64,000 nucleotides of DNA from Neorhizobium sp. NCHU2750 (GTDB lineage: Bacteria; Pseudomonadota; Alphaproteobacteria; Rhizobiales; Rhizobiaceae), in NCBI RefSeq assembly GCF_003597675.1, contig NZ_CP030827.1, forward strand, positions 4,096,501 to 4,160,500, in the 5' to 3' direction. A program made the translations under genes and the position numbers. Numbering within the stretch: position 1 is the first letter of the stretch; each line of letters opens with the position of its first letter. The notes beneath the pieces were generated by a model. The model was given only the letters and a program-made list of their open reading frames with translations. It was not told where the DNA came from and ran no database searches. This document shows, piece by piece, positions 25,394 through 35,084 of the stretch.

Positions 25394-26749
25394 TTAGTGG
25401 GTCGGGCCGCCGATCAGCCGCGAGCGGATCGCATTCGAGACATTGTCGAACAGGAAGACGACGAAAAGGATGAGCAGCACCATATAGGCGACCTTGTCCC
25501 AGTCGGCATTGGTGCCCATCGCTTCGAGCAGCTTGAGGCCGATGCCGCCGGCGCCGACGGCGCCGATCACAGTTGCCGAACGCGTATTGGATTCCCAGAA
25601 ATACAGCGACTGCGAGATGAACACCGGCAGGACCTGTGGGACCACGCCGAACCGGTTGACGATCACCGGCGAGGCTCCGACCGATTTCACGCCCTCACGC
25701 TGCTTGTCGTCGACATTTTCCACCGCTTCCGCATAGACTTTTCCAAGCGCGCCGGAATCGGTGAAAAAGATCGCGGCAATGCCGGGTATCGGTCCGGGAC
25801 CGAAGGAGCGGGTGAAGAACAGCGCCCAGATCAACATGTCGACCGAGCGCAGGAAGTCGAACAACCGTTTCATGCCCCAGTTTGCGGCACGGTTATGGGT
25901 AATGTTGCGGGCGGCGATGAAGGCAAGCGGGAAGGCGAACACCGTCCCGAGCAGCGTGCCGACAAAGGCCATGACCAGCGTCTGTAAAAGCTTCGACAGA
26001 ATATCGGCATGCTGCCAGACATTGTTGCCGAGGAAATCGTCGACCATGTGGCTGATATTGGACCGGGCCGGATCGAGACGGTCGCCGACAGTGGCAAGGG
26101 TTGCGAGTTCACCCCAGCTCTTGCCCCAGAAATCTGACTTCGTATCGAACAGGAAATTCGCCCAGCCGAGGAAACGGCGCTGCACATAGACCTGGCTCGA
26201 GCGGATTTCGGCCTGGCCTTCGAACCCGTAATAGACAATGACCTTCGACCCGTCCTGGCGGATCGCAGCCGGCGCGCCAAGAGGCGCGGTGGCGGCATCG
26301 TCGCTGATCGTCACCGGATAGGATTTGCCGTTGAGGTAGACGTCGACCTGCTTGGTCGTCACGTCTAGACGGTCCTTGTCGCTGCCGAAGGTCACCGTGT
26401 AGCCGCCTGCCTGGGTCGGCTGCAGCCAGAAGATGTCGGCACCCTGCCGATATTGGCCGCGGCTCGACCATTGCGCCTTGACCGTGCCGTTGTCTTCGAA
26501 GCGAAGGCGCGGCTGGGCCCGCCACGAATACCAGTCCTGCACATAGAGCGAGGCGCGCTCCCACTGGCCGTTCATGAAGGCAGGGCCGACATTGAAGGCG
26601 AAGAAGCAGATCACAAGATAGACGATGACCGCCGCAATGCCGGCCACGAACCCGTAACGCTGCATCAACGAGCGATGGAAGACTTGCGGATAGGCAGTAC
26701 GCAGGCGCTCCCGGTCGGAAGCATTGATGGTCGGAACCGAAGACGTCAT
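25394..26749 (-). CDS. phnE: Phosphonate ABC transporter permease PhnE, large form
   Basis: 451 residues, well above the usual 260-290 for PhnE. A first membrane helix (FVAGIAAVIVYLVICFFAF) is followed by about 150 residues rich in beta-strand sequence that should face the periplasm (for example FEDNGTVKAQWSSRGQYRQG), then the standard permease core with LVMAFVGTLLGTVFAFPLAF and the ATPase-contact loop EAVENVDDKQREGVKSVGAS near 350. It probably pairs with the smaller PhnE encoded just upstream (1-bp overlap). The extra domain may help capture ligand or dock PhnD. Confidence 0.93.
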   Translation of the reverse strand: MTSSVPTINASDRERLRTAYPQVFHRSLMQRYGFVAGIAAVIVYLVICFFAFNVGPAFMNGQWERASLYVQDWYSWRAQPRLRFEDNGTVKAQWSSRGQYRQGADIFWLQPTQAGGYTVTFGSDKDRLDVTTKQVDVYLNGKSYPVTISDDAATAPLGAPAAIRQDGSKVIVYYGFEGQAEIRSSQVYVQRRFLGWANFLFDTKSDFWGKSWGELATLATVGDRLDPARSNISHMVDDFLGNNVWQHADILSKLLQTLVMAFVGTLLGTVFAFPLAFIAARNITHNRAANWGMKRLFDFLRSVDMLIWALFFTRSFGPGPIPGIAAIFFTDSGALGKVYAEAVENVDDKQREGVKSVGASPVIVNRFGVVPQVLPVFISQSLYFWESNTRSATVIGAVGAGGIGLKLLEAMGTNADWDKVAYMVLLILFVVFLFDNVSNAIRSRLIGGPTH

Positions 26750-27750
26750 CAGGCTGCTCCCCTTCCGAATTCGAAGGACTGGTGGCCGATCAGCCGGCGG
26801 CGAAGCCAGGCGGAAAACTGGTCGATGATGATGATGCTGACGAGCAGCAGGATGATGATCGCATAGGTCTTGGCAGCGTGATCGCGGCCGATCGCCAGAC
26901 GGAAGACTTCACCGATGCCGCCGCCGCCGACCGCACCGATAATGGTCGAGGCGCGCACGTTGATCTCGGCGCGCAGCAGCGTGTAGGAGACGAAGTTCGG
27001 CAGCACCTGGGGAACGATGGCGAAACGCACCCGCTCGACCCAGCTTGCACCGGCAGCACGCAAGCCCTCGTCCGGCTTCATGTCGGAATTCTCGACCACC
27101 TCGAAGAACAGTTTTCCAAGCGCACCGATCGTATGCACCGTGATCGCGATGATCGCCGCGATCGGGCCGATCGACAGGATCGCCGTCAGCAGGCCGGCAA
27201 TCACGATCTCCGGGAAGGCGCGCAGGATTTCCATGATGCGGCGCACGACGAAACGCGTCACCCCGGCGCCGACCAGATTGGTCGAGGCAAAGAAGCAGAG
27301 CAGGAAGGCAAGGGCTGAACCGATGATCGTCGATACCAGCGCGATGTTGATGGTGATCATCAGCTGGTAGAAGAAATTCGGGATGTAGAGCGAGGCCGTG
27401 ATGTAGTGGCGATCAGCAGTATAATTGTACTTGAGAGACCCGTCGGCATAGGGCGAGGGCAGGTCGAACATGGCCCGGACGATTTCCATCGGGCTGTCCG
27501 GCACGAAACTGCGGATGAAATCGAAGAAGAAGGGCAGCCGCTCGAAGAACTTTCCGGCATTCGCCTCATTGGCAAAGCGCAGCGAGGCAAACAGCACGGC
27601 GAGAAAGATAACGATCGAGATCGCCGTGTAGACGCGCCGCGTGCGCAGCTGCTGCCGGTAATGCTGCATCATCATCGATGCCGCGGATCCGAGCGCGCCC
27701 TCCCGGGTGCTGATCGGGCCACCATTGTTCCGTTCGCCGACTATTGCCAT
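26749..27750 (-). CDS. phnE: Phosphonate ABC transporter permease PhnE, small form
   Basis: 333 residues. N-terminal helix YTAISIVIFLAVLFASLRF, a short periplasmic segment, then five or so helices with the coupling-helix motif ENSDMKPDEGLRAAGASWVE near residue 238 that contacts PhnC. Forms the membrane channel, likely as a heterodimer with the product of the next gene, whose ATG overlaps its stop by 1 bp. Preceded by the hairpin after phnD. Confidence 0.94.
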   Translation of the reverse strand: MAIVGERNNGGPISTREGALGSAASMMMQHYRQQLRTRRVYTAISIVIFLAVLFASLRFANEANAGKFFERLPFFFDFIRSFVPDSPMEIVRAMFDLPSPYADGSLKYNYTADRHYITASLYIPNFFYQLMITINIALVSTIIGSALAFLLCFFASTNLVGAGVTRFVVRRIMEILRAFPEIVIAGLLTAILSIGPIAAIIAITVHTIGALGKLFFEVVENSDMKPDEGLRAAGASWVERVRFAIVPQVLPNFVSYTLLRAEINVRASTIIGAVGGGGIGEVFRLAIGRDHAAKTYAIIILLLVSIIIIDQFSAWLRRRLIGHQSFEFGRGAA

Positions 27751-27773
27751 GATCTGCGCTCTCTCTTGAAAAA

Positions 27774-27799
27774 CGGCGGCGCTGACAAGAGCGCCGCCG
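27774..27799 (-). terminator. Hairpin between phnD and phnE, partial terminator
   Basis: CGGCGGCGCT pairs perfectly with AGCGCCGCCG over 10 bp (loop GACAAG on the plus strand); on the minus strand it is followed by TTTTTC. A terminator-like hairpin after the binding-protein gene is a common means to make more PhnD than permease. Confidence 0.6.
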
Positions 27800-27819
27800 C
27801 CAGAGGATGGGGATGAAAA

Positions 27820-28725
27820 TCAGCCGCCGATAACCGACTTACGGGCGTCGATGATCGTCTGGTAGAAGGACGCATCGACCTTGATGTAGTCCTTGTTGTC
27901 GCCCTGGGTGTAGAACTTGAAGCAATCGTGGTCCTTCTTCGGCAGGTCGAGGAAGAAGGCTTCGATCTTGTCGCGCATGGCTTGCGGCAGCTTGTTGGAG
28001 ACCATCAGCGGGCCGTTCGGGATCAGCGGCGACTTCCAGATCTGGACAATGTCGTCCATGTCGAGAATGCCCTTGCCGACCATCTGGTGCAGGTTGCCGC
28101 CGGTATAGCCTTCTTCCCACTTGCCAACGCCCGAACCGAAGGTCGTGCCGGCATCGAACTTCTTGTCGAGAACGGCGAGGACGAGGTTCTCATGGCCGCC
28201 GCCGAAACCGGTTTCGGAGAAATAGTCCTTGACCGGCATGCCGATTTCCTTCGGCAGCGCGACGTTCGGGACGAGATAGCCCGAGGTCGAGTCCGGATCG
28301 GCGAAGCCGAGCTTCTTGCCCTTCAGATCTGCGAGCGTCTTGATGCCCGAATCCTTGCGGGCAACCATGATCGAGTAGTAACCGCTCGAACCGTCCGACT
28401 GGGTGTAGGTCAGGATCGGGGAGACGGCGTTCGGGTCCTTGATGGCGATTGCGGCATAGGAGGAAGCGCCCATCGAAGCGATGTCGATCGTGCCGCCGAG
28501 CAGACCCTGGATGACGCCGTTATAGTCCGGCGACGGGAAGATCTGTACTTCCGGAACGCCGGTCGCAGCCTTCAGGCCATCGGCGACGCACTGGGTGCTG
28601 CGGATCTGGTCGGCTTCGTTTTCCGAGCCGTCGAGGCCGATGCGCAGAACCTTGACGTCCTGAGCCATGGCGGAACCGGCGAGCACGGTCAGCGCGACGG
28701 CAGAGAGAAGAGCTTTTTTCAGCAT
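27820..28725 (-). CDS. phnD: Phosphonate ABC transporter substrate-binding protein PhnD
   Basis: 301 residues. The signal peptide MLKKALLSAVALTVLAGSAMAQ is cleaved after AMA; the periplasmic protein binds phosphonates and delivers them to the PhnE pair. Family motifs: FPSPDYNGVIQGLLGGTIDIASMG, then KGKKLGFADPDSTSGYLVP with the phosphate-binding Ser/Thr-Ser-Gly loop. Start at 28725 has CAGGAGATCACC directly upstream; a longer frame to 28764 is not needed. Confidence 0.96.
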   Translation of the reverse strand: MLKKALLSAVALTVLAGSAMAQDVKVLRIGLDGSENEADQIRSTQCVADGLKAATGVPEVQIFPSPDYNGVIQGLLGGTIDIASMGASSYAAIAIKDPNAVSPILTYTQSDGSSGYYSIMVARKDSGIKTLADLKGKKLGFADPDSTSGYLVPNVALPKEIGMPVKDYFSETGFGGGHENLVLAVLDKKFDAGTTFGSGVGKWEEGYTGGNLHQMVGKGILDMDDIVQIWKSPLIPNGPLMVSNKLPQAMRDKIEAFFLDLPKKDHDCFKFYTQGDNKDYIKVDASFYQTIIDARKSVIGG

Positions 28726-28810
28726 GGTGATCTCCTGTTTCCGGTTCGTCCGGAGTTGGGTCATGAAAAGAGTGCCCTTGACGCGGGCTTTACGATCGGC
28801 GGTGCGGCTC

Positions 28811-29665
<855 letters not shown>

Positions 29666-29726
29666 TCTTTCACGCCTGTCCAATCCCCTGATGAGAATCG
29701 GATTAGACTTGGTTGATGAAGCCTGA

Positions 29727-29744
29727 ATGTCGGATTTATGTCCG
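29727..29744 (-). promoter_or_regulatory. Pho-box-like direct repeat upstream of phnC
   Basis: On the minus strand CGGACAT-AAAT-CCGACAT: two 7-bp direct repeats with an A/T spacer and 11-bp period, the layout of a PhoB box (CTGTCAT-AWAW-CTGTCAT). Ten of 14 repeat positions match. It lies 62-79 bp before the phnC ATG, so phosphate starvation could activate phnCDE from an internal promoter. Confidence 0.5.
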
Positions 29745-29780
29745 TTTTGTTAAAAGCAATCTGGCCCTAAGACCTGTCCG

Positions 29781-30401
29781 TCAGGTGGAATATCGGGCGA
29801 TGAAATCCTCCGCCGACAGCATCCGGAAGTCGTCGAGAGCGGTTCTAAGCTTCGAGTGATCCCAGTCCCACCATGCCAACTGGTCCATTTTGCTGCCGAT
29901 CTCGCTGCTGAAACGTTCGCGGATCAGCCTGGCCGGCACGCCGCCAACGATCGTGTAAGGGGCGACATCCTTCGACACGACGGCACCGGCACCGATCACC
30001 GCACCGTTGCCGATAGTGACGCCGGTCAGGATCGTCGCTCCATGCCCGATCCAGGTGTCATGGCCGATGACGACCGGCTTTGATCGTCTGGCGGCAAAAT
30101 AGTCCGCTTCTTCCGGCTCCAGATCGCCCCAATAGTCTCCGGGCCGGTAGGTGAAGTGATGCAGCGTGGCGCGCTCTACCGGATGGTTTGTCGCGTTGAT
30201 GCGCACGAAGGCGGCGATATTGGAGAACTTGCCGATCTTCGCGTTCCACAAATGCCCGTGCTCCATGACATAGGAATAGTCGCCGATCTCGCATTCGCGA
30301 ACCCGGCAATATTCCGTCACCTTCGTATATCTGCCGAGCGTTGTGGCTTCTACCCGTGCGGTCTCATGGATGCTCGGTGTTTCGGATAACAGCCGGCTCA
30401 T
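29781..30401 (-). CDS. Hexapeptide-repeat transferase of phosphonate clusters
   Basis: 206 residues with a left-handed beta-helix: repeats such as [36 protein letters not shown] and [19 protein letters not shown], then [20 protein letters not shown]. The chloramphenicol/xenobiotic acetyltransferase-like group linked to C-P lyase operons. An acetyl-CoA-dependent O- or N-acetylation of a phosphonate or intermediate is likely, but the substrate is unknown. It overlaps phnL by 4 bp and is the last gene of the upstream block. Confidence 0.9.
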   Translation of the reverse strand: MSRLLSETPSIHETARVEATTLGRYTKVTEYCRVRECEIGDYSYVMEHGHLWNAKIGKFSNIAAFVRINATNHPVERATLHHFTYRPGDYWGDLEPEEADYFAARRSKPVVIGHDTWIGHGATILTGVTIGNGAVIGAGAVVSKDVAPYTIVGGVPARLIRERFSSEIGSKMDQLAWWDWDHSKLRTALDDFRMLSAEDFIARYST

Positions 30402-31120
30402 GCTGCAATGGCCTTTCGCGGAGAGAATGCACTGACATCGAGAATGCGGTCGGCTACGGCCTCGCGCACCTCCTCGTCATGGAAGATGCCGAGCATCGCA
30501 ACGCCCTCTTCCTTCTTGGCGGCGATCATCTCGACCACCACGCGGCGGTTGGTCGCGTCGAGCGAGGCGGTTGGCTCATCGAGAAGCAGGATGCGGTGGC
30601 TGGTAATGAAGCCGCGGGCGATGTTGACCCGCTGCTGCTCGCCACCGGAGAATGTGGATGGCGGCAGCGACCAGAGTTCGCGCGGCAGGTTGAGTCGCGA
30701 AAGCAGCTGGGCTGCATTTTCCCTGGCAACGGCAGCCTCGATACCGCGCGCGACGAGCGGTTCGGCAACCACGTCGATCGCAGCCACACGTGGCACGGTA
30801 CGCAGGAACTGGCTGACATAACCCATGGTGTGGCGGCGCACGTCGATGATCGTGCGCGGGTCGGCGCTGGCGATATCGATGATCCGGTCCCCCTGAACAC
30901 CTTTGTGGTCCACCAGGATCTGCCCCGCATCGACGGCATAATTGCCGTAGAGCATCTTCAGGATCGAGCTCTTGCCGATACCAGATGGGCCTCCGAGCAC
31001 GACGCATTCGCCGGCGGCGACCGAAAAATTCACATCGTTGACGACCGGCAGCTTGATGCCGTCGCGCAGATGCATGGTGAAGCTCTTGAAGACTTCCGAG
31101 ACGACGAGGGGTGTAGTCAT
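30398..31120 (-). CDS. phnL: Phosphonate C-P lyase system protein PhnL
   Basis: 240 residues, ABC-type ATPase without transporter partner. Walker [18 protein letters not shown] (about 36-52), signature [15 protein letters not shown], Walker [14 protein letters not shown]. With PhnG, PhnH, PhnI it is linked to the nucleosidase step that joins phosphonate to ribose triphosphate; it can also associate with the PhnK-bound core complex. Ten bp after phnK; overlaps the transferase gene. Confidence 0.96.
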   Translation of the reverse strand: MTTPLVVSEVFKSFTMHLRDGIKLPVVNDVNFSVAAGECVVLGGPSGIGKSSILKMLYGNYAVDAGQILVDHKGVQGDRIIDIASADPRTIIDVRRHTMGYVSQFLRTVPRVAAIDVVAEPLVARGIEAAVARENAAQLLSRLNLPRELWSLPPSTFSGGEQQRVNIARGFITSHRILLLDEPTASLDATNRRVVVEMIAAKKEEGVAMLGIFHDEEVREAVADRILDVSAFSPRKAIAA

Positions 31121-31130
31121 CAGGCCCTCC

Positions 31131-31907
31131 TTACACTTGCAGGATCGAGGAAACGAGAAGCTGGGTATAGGGCTCGCGCGGATCGTCGAGCACCCGGTCT
31201 GTCAGGCCGTGTTCGATCACGTGACCGTCCTTCATCACCATCATCCGGTGCGACAGCAGGCGGGCAACCGCCAGATCATGGGTGACGACGATCGCCGCCA
31301 GCCCGAGATCGTTGACGAGGCCGCGCACCAGGTCGAGCAGCCGCGCCTGCACCGAGACGTCGAGACCGCCGGTCGGCTCGTCCATGAAGACAAGGCGCGG
31401 GCCGGTCACGAGGTTGCGGGCGATCTGCAGCCTCTGGCGCATGCCGCCGGAGAATGCGCGCGGCTGATCGTCGATACGGTCGGCGGAAATCTCCACCCGG
31501 CCAAGCCAGTCCGTCGCCGTCTCGCGGATCTTGCCGTAATGCCGGTCACCGACCGCCATCAGCCGCTCGCCGACATTGGCGCCGGCAGAAACGGTCATCC
31601 GCAGCCCGTCGGCCGGATTCTGGTGGACGAAACCCCAGTCGGTGCGCATCAGGAAGCGCCGTTCCGCCTCGCTCATCCGGTAGAGATCGCGGAAATTGCC
31701 GTCGCGCATCCGGTATTCGACGCTGCCGGCGGTCGGCAGGAGGCGGGTGGATATGCAGTTGAGCAGCGTCGTCTTGCCGGAACCGGATTCGCCGACGATG
31801 GCCAGAACCTCGCCCGGCCAGAGCTCGAAATTGACATCCTTGCAACCGATCCGGCTGCCATAGAACTTCGATACGCCGCTGACCTTGAGAAGGGGAAGGT
31901 CACTCAT
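31131..31907 (-). CDS. phnK: Phosphonate C-P lyase system protein PhnK
   Basis: 258 residues, ABC-type ATPase that binds the PhnGHIJ core. Walker [18 protein letters not shown] (about 36-52), signature FSGGMRQRLQIARNL, Walker B RLVFMDEPTGGLDVS, switch His in VVTHDLAV. ATG at 31907 overlaps the phnJ stop by 4 bp; a longer frame to 31985 is a shadow of phnJ. Confidence 0.96.
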   Translation of the reverse strand: MSDLPLLKVSGVSKFYGSRIGCKDVNFELWPGEVLAIVGESGSGKTTLLNCISTRLLPTAGSVEYRMRDGNFRDLYRMSEAERRFLMRTDWGFVHQNPADGLRMTVSAGANVGERLMAVGDRHYGKIRETATDWLGRVEISADRIDDQPRAFSGGMRQRLQIARNLVTGPRLVFMDEPTGGLDVSVQARLLDLVRGLVNDLGLAAIVVTHDLAVARLLSHRMMVMKDGHVIEHGLTDRVLDDPREPYTQLLVSSILQV

Positions 31908-32800
31908 TCTGCTGCCTCCTGGCCCTTGGCTTGTTGCTGCGCCGGCATCGCACCGACATGTCCGTGATTGCGGCGATCCTCGCAATGGTCGGTGTCGGAG
32001 CAGACGAACATCCGTCCGCCGCGGTCGTCGAGGATGACCTCGTCGAGATAGACGCCATGCGCTCCGCAGAGCGCGCAGTCCTGCTCGAAGGCTTGAATTT
32101 CGAACGGGTAGTCCTCGAAGTCGAGGCTGACGACCTCCGTATGCGGCGGCACCGCATAGATGCGTTTTTCGCGCCCGGCGCCGAAAAGCTGCAGCGCATC
32201 CGACATGTGCATTTTCGGATTGTCGAATTTCGGCGTCGGCGACGGATCCATGACGTAGCGCCCATCGACCTTCACCGGATAGGCATAGGTCTTGGAAATG
32301 CGGCCATTGATGGCAATGTCCTCGTAGAGCTTCACATGCATCAGGCCGTATTCTTCCAGCGCATGCATCTTCCGCGTCTCGGTCTCGCGCGGCTCAAGGA
32401 AGCGCAACGGTTCCGGGATCGGCACCTGGTAGACGAGGACCTGATCCTCGCTAAGCTTCTGCTCGGGGATACGATGGCGTGTCTGGATGATCGTCGCATC
32501 CTTGGTATGTGTCGTCACCGCAACCTCGGCGACCTTCTGGAAGAAGGCGCGGATCGAGACGGCATTCGTCGTGTCGTCGGCGCCCTGATCGATGACTTTC
32601 AGCACATCCTCCGGGCCGATGATCGAGGCGGTCACCTGTACGCCGCCGGTGCCCCAGCCATAGGGCATCGGCATTTCTCTGGAGGCGAATGGCACCTGAT
32701 AGCCGGGTATCGCAATCGCTTTCAGGATCGCCCGACGGATCATCCGTTTCGTCTGTTCGTCGAGATAGGCGAAATTGTAGGTGGCGAGATCGGCAGTCAT
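31904..32800 (-). CDS. phnJ: C-P lyase, radical SAM enzyme PhnJ
   Basis: 298 residues. Cleaves the C-P bond of ribose 1-phosphonate 5-phosphate, releasing the alkane and ribose cyclic phosphate. The unusual cluster motif is intact: Cys242, Cys245 and Cys267 would hold the 4Fe-4S cluster (C-x2-C-x21-C), and Cys273 (C-x5-C) is the residue that forms the thiyl radical. GYQVPFASREMPMPYGWGTG is the conserved N-terminal signature. Start at 32800 overlaps phnI by 4 bp. The longer open frame to 33151 is not real. Confidence 0.98.
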   Translation of the reverse strand: MTADLATYNFAYLDEQTKRMIRRAILKAIAIPGYQVPFASREMPMPYGWGTGGVQVTASIIGPEDVLKVIDQGADDTTNAVSIRAFFQKVAEVAVTTHTKDATIIQTRHRIPEQKLSEDQVLVYQVPIPEPLRFLEPRETETRKMHALEEYGLMHVKLYEDIAINGRISKTYAYPVKVDGRYVMDPSPTPKFDNPKMHMSDALQLFGAGREKRIYAVPPHTEVVSLDFEDYPFEIQAFEQDCALCGAHGVYLDEVILDDRGGRMFVCSDTDHCEDRRNHGHVGAMPAQQQAKGQEAAE

Positions 32801-33912
32801 TCTGCAGCATCCTTCATCTCGGTTTCGCCCTCGCCGCCCTTGCGGGCGGCCGCGATATCGGCCCGCATCTTGCGCACCATCGCCAGTTCCGCCTGGAAGT
32901 CGACGTAATGCGGCAGTTTCAGATGCTCGACGAAGCCGGTCGCCTGCACGTTGTCGGAATGGGAGATGACGAATTCCTCGTCCTGCGCCGGCGCGGTGAT
33001 GTCTTCGCCGAGTTCCTCCGCACGAAGGGCGCGATCCACCAGTGACATCGACATTGCTTTCCGCTCGCTCTGCCCGAACACCAGCCCATAACCGCGGGTA
33101 AATTGCGGTGGCGCTTTCGAAGACCCTTTGAACTGGTTGACCATCTGGCATTCCGTCACCCTTATGCTGCCGAGCGAGACGGCAAAGCCGAGTTCCGGCA
33201 CCTCCATCTCCACCTCGACTTCGCCGATGCGGATCTCGCCGACGAACGGGTGGTTGCGGCCATAGCCGCGCTGGGTCGAATAGCCGAGCGCCAAAAGAAA
33301 GCCTTCATCACCGCGGGCGAGCGCCTGCAGGCGCAGGTCCCGGCTCATCGGAAATTCCATCGGTTCGCGCGTCAGGTCGCCGGCGGCATGATCCTGTGGC
33401 AACTCGCCATCCGCCTCGATCAGCCCCTCATGCGCCAGAATGTCGGAAACCCGCATGATCTCTTCGTCGCCTGCTTCTCGTCGAGCGGGTTCCTCGACCG
33501 CTTCGTCGGACAGAAGCGATGGGTCGAGCAGCCGATGGGTATAATCGAAGGTCGGACCGAGCAACTGTCCGCCGGGCAGGTCCTTGTAGGTGGCCGAGAC
33601 GCGCCGCTCCACCTGCATCCTTGCCGTATCGAGTGGCACCGAATTGCCGAAACGCGGCAGCGTGGTGCGGTAGGCGCGCAAGAGGAAGATCGCCTCGATC
33701 AGGTCGCCACGCGACTGGCGCACGGCAAGGGCGGCAAGCTGGCGATCGTAGAGCGAGGCTTCGGCCATCACCCGATCGACGGCAAGCCCCAGCTGCTCGG
33801 CAATCTGGTCGATGGTGAGGGAAGGAAGCGAGCGGTCGCCCCGGCGCCGGTCGGCGAGAAGCCGGTGAGCGTTGCTGATGGCGGCCTCGCCACCCTTGAC
33901 GGCAACATACAT
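32797..33912 (-). CDS. phnI: Ribosyl phosphonate synthase subunit PhnI
   Basis: 371 residues, normal for PhnI. Catalytic subunit of the C-P lyase core that, with PhnG, PhnH and PhnL, exchanges the adenine of ATP for a phosphonate. MYVAVKGGEAAI opens the protein as in the family; LGYSTQRGYGRNHPFVGEIR and the His-rich late section EFVISHSDNVQATGFVEHLK (metal-binding in the core complex) are conserved. It lies 19 bp after phnH and overlaps phnJ. Confidence 0.97.
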   Translation of the reverse strand: MYVAVKGGEAAISNAHRLLADRRRGDRSLPSLTIDQIAEQLGLAVDRVMAEASLYDRQLAALAVRQSRGDLIEAIFLLRAYRTTLPRFGNSVPLDTARMQVERRVSATYKDLPGGQLLGPTFDYTHRLLDPSLLSDEAVEEPARREAGDEEIMRVSDILAHEGLIEADGELPQDHAAGDLTREPMEFPMSRDLRLQALARGDEGFLLALGYSTQRGYGRNHPFVGEIRIGEVEVEMEVPELGFAVSLGSIRVTECQMVNQFKGSSKAPPQFTRGYGLVFGQSERKAMSMSLVDRALRAEELGEDITAPAQDEEFVISHSDNVQATGFVEHLKLPHYVDFQAELAMVRKMRADIAAARKGGEGETEMKDAAE

Positions 33913-33931
33913 GGTCTACTCTCCTTGTGGA

Positions 33932-34531
33932 TTAAGCCACGATCTTCGTCGTGCGCGGCAGGCAGAGGAAGCTCTTGCCCGCCGCCAGGATCACGTCGAT
34001 CCCGCGCGGGAAAAGCGGCCGGTTATCCGCCCACAGCCGCAGGAACGCGTCCGGCAGGCCGGCGATTTCGATCGCCTTCGACTGCAGGATGCCCGGTCCC
34101 GACAGAGTGAAGGAGTGGCCTTCACCAAGCCCTGCAACCTCGATGACCAGAGTGGTCGAGCGGTCGGGATATTCCTGCGTTCCGAGCGAGAACAGACCGA
34201 AGGATGAAAGTGCGGCACCCGGCTCCACGAAGGCGAAGCGTGCTTCCGCCTTTTCGCGCGTTATCGGCGCGCCCGAATGGAAGCCGATCCACTCGGCGAC
34301 GGCTGACTTGGATAAGCCTGCGGAAAGCCATACCGGCGTATCGTGATCACAGAGCGTCAGTGCGATTGCCCCGGCCGCCGCGCCGAGCGGCTCGGGCTGG
34401 CCGGCATCATATTCGACGGTGCGGATCGATCCGGGCCGCGCCATGCCGTCCATCAGCATGCGGAATATGCTCTGGGACTGGAAAACCGGATCGGAGAACC
34501 CGCCGGAAAAGGCCTCTGTATTGGTTGCCAT
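33932..34531 (-). CDS. phnH: C-P lyase core subunit PhnH
   Basis: 199 residues. Core-complex subunit with a PLP-transferase-like fold that has lost cofactor binding. Seen: GFSDPVFQSQSIFRMLMDGM and ARPGSIRTV near the start, and GPGILQSKAIEIAGLP in the second half. The ATG (34531) shares one base with the phnG stop; a TTG one codon earlier is ignored. Confidence 0.95.
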   Translation of the reverse strand: MATNTEAFSGGFSDPVFQSQSIFRMLMDGMARPGSIRTVEYDAGQPEPLGAAAGAIALTLCDHDTPVWLSAGLSKSAVAEWIGFHSGAPITREKAEARFAFVEPGAALSSFGLFSLGTQEYPDRSTTLVIEVAGLGEGHSFTLSGPGILQSKAIEIAGLPDAFLRLWADNRPLFPRGIDVILAAGKSFLCLPRTTKIVA

Positions 34532-35001
34532 CAATCGTCTCCCCGAACCATGGTGAAGAAGTCCACACGGGTGGCGGCGGTCTCTTCGGCCTTTGCTTTT
34601 TCCTCTGCGGCTATCCTGTCTTCGACGGGGGAGAGCACGACGCTTTCGACGTAATCGCGCGTCATCTCCTCCTGCCAGAGCGCGTCGAAAATTGCCGCAA
34701 GCCTGACCTTGCGCTTGTCGGTGCCGAGTGCCTGCGCGTGTCCGATCGTGCCGGATTGAAGCGAAAGCGTTGCGCGTGTGACGGTCGCCTCGCCGAGGTT
34801 GAACGGGCTGCCCCCGCCGCCGATGCGCCCTCGCACCATGACAAGCCCGGTTTCCGGGCCGCGTACCGCTCTGGTGTCAGGCTTGTCGGCCAAACCCTCC
34901 CAGGCGGTGCCAAGCTCATCCGACGTGGCGCGGGCGAGAAGGGAAATGCACCGCCTGCGGCCGGCTTGTTCGGGCGCTGGGGTCTGCTCTGCAACGTCCA
35001 T
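34531..35001 (-). CDS. phnG: C-P lyase core subunit PhnG
   Basis: 156 residues. Small subunit of the PhnGHIJ core. Family features: RATSDELGTAWEGLADKPDT, the RGPETGLVMVRGRIGGGGSPFNLGE region (conserved glycine-rich loop), and GHAQALGTDKRKVRLAAIFDALWQ. TTGGAGATTAGCG precedes the ATG. First gene of the phn operon, directly downstream of the PhnF-type inverted repeat. Confidence 0.96.
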   Translation of the reverse strand: MDVAEQTPAPEQAGRRRCISLLARATSDELGTAWEGLADKPDTRAVRGPETGLVMVRGRIGGGGSPFNLGEATVTRATLSLQSGTIGHAQALGTDKRKVRLAAIFDALWQEEMTRDYVESVVLSPVEDRIAAEEKAKAEETAATRVDFFTMVRGDD

Positions 35002-35016
35002 CGCTAATCTCCAAAA

Positions 35017-35034
35017 TGTCTATTGATATAGACA
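35017..35034. promoter_or_regulatory. Likely PhnF operator between phnG and phnF
   Basis: TGTCTAT-TGAT-ATAGACA is a perfect 7-bp inverted repeat in the 83-bp divergent gap, 16 bp before phnG and 51 bp before phnF. HutC-type GntR regulators bind GT/AC-containing repeats of this kind (for example TGGTATAGACCA for mycobacterial PhnF). Bound PhnF could repress both directions. Confidence 0.7.
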
Positions 35035-35084
35035 ACTATACAATATAACTTAGCTGTAACTTTTGGATATAACAAGCGTGTGAC

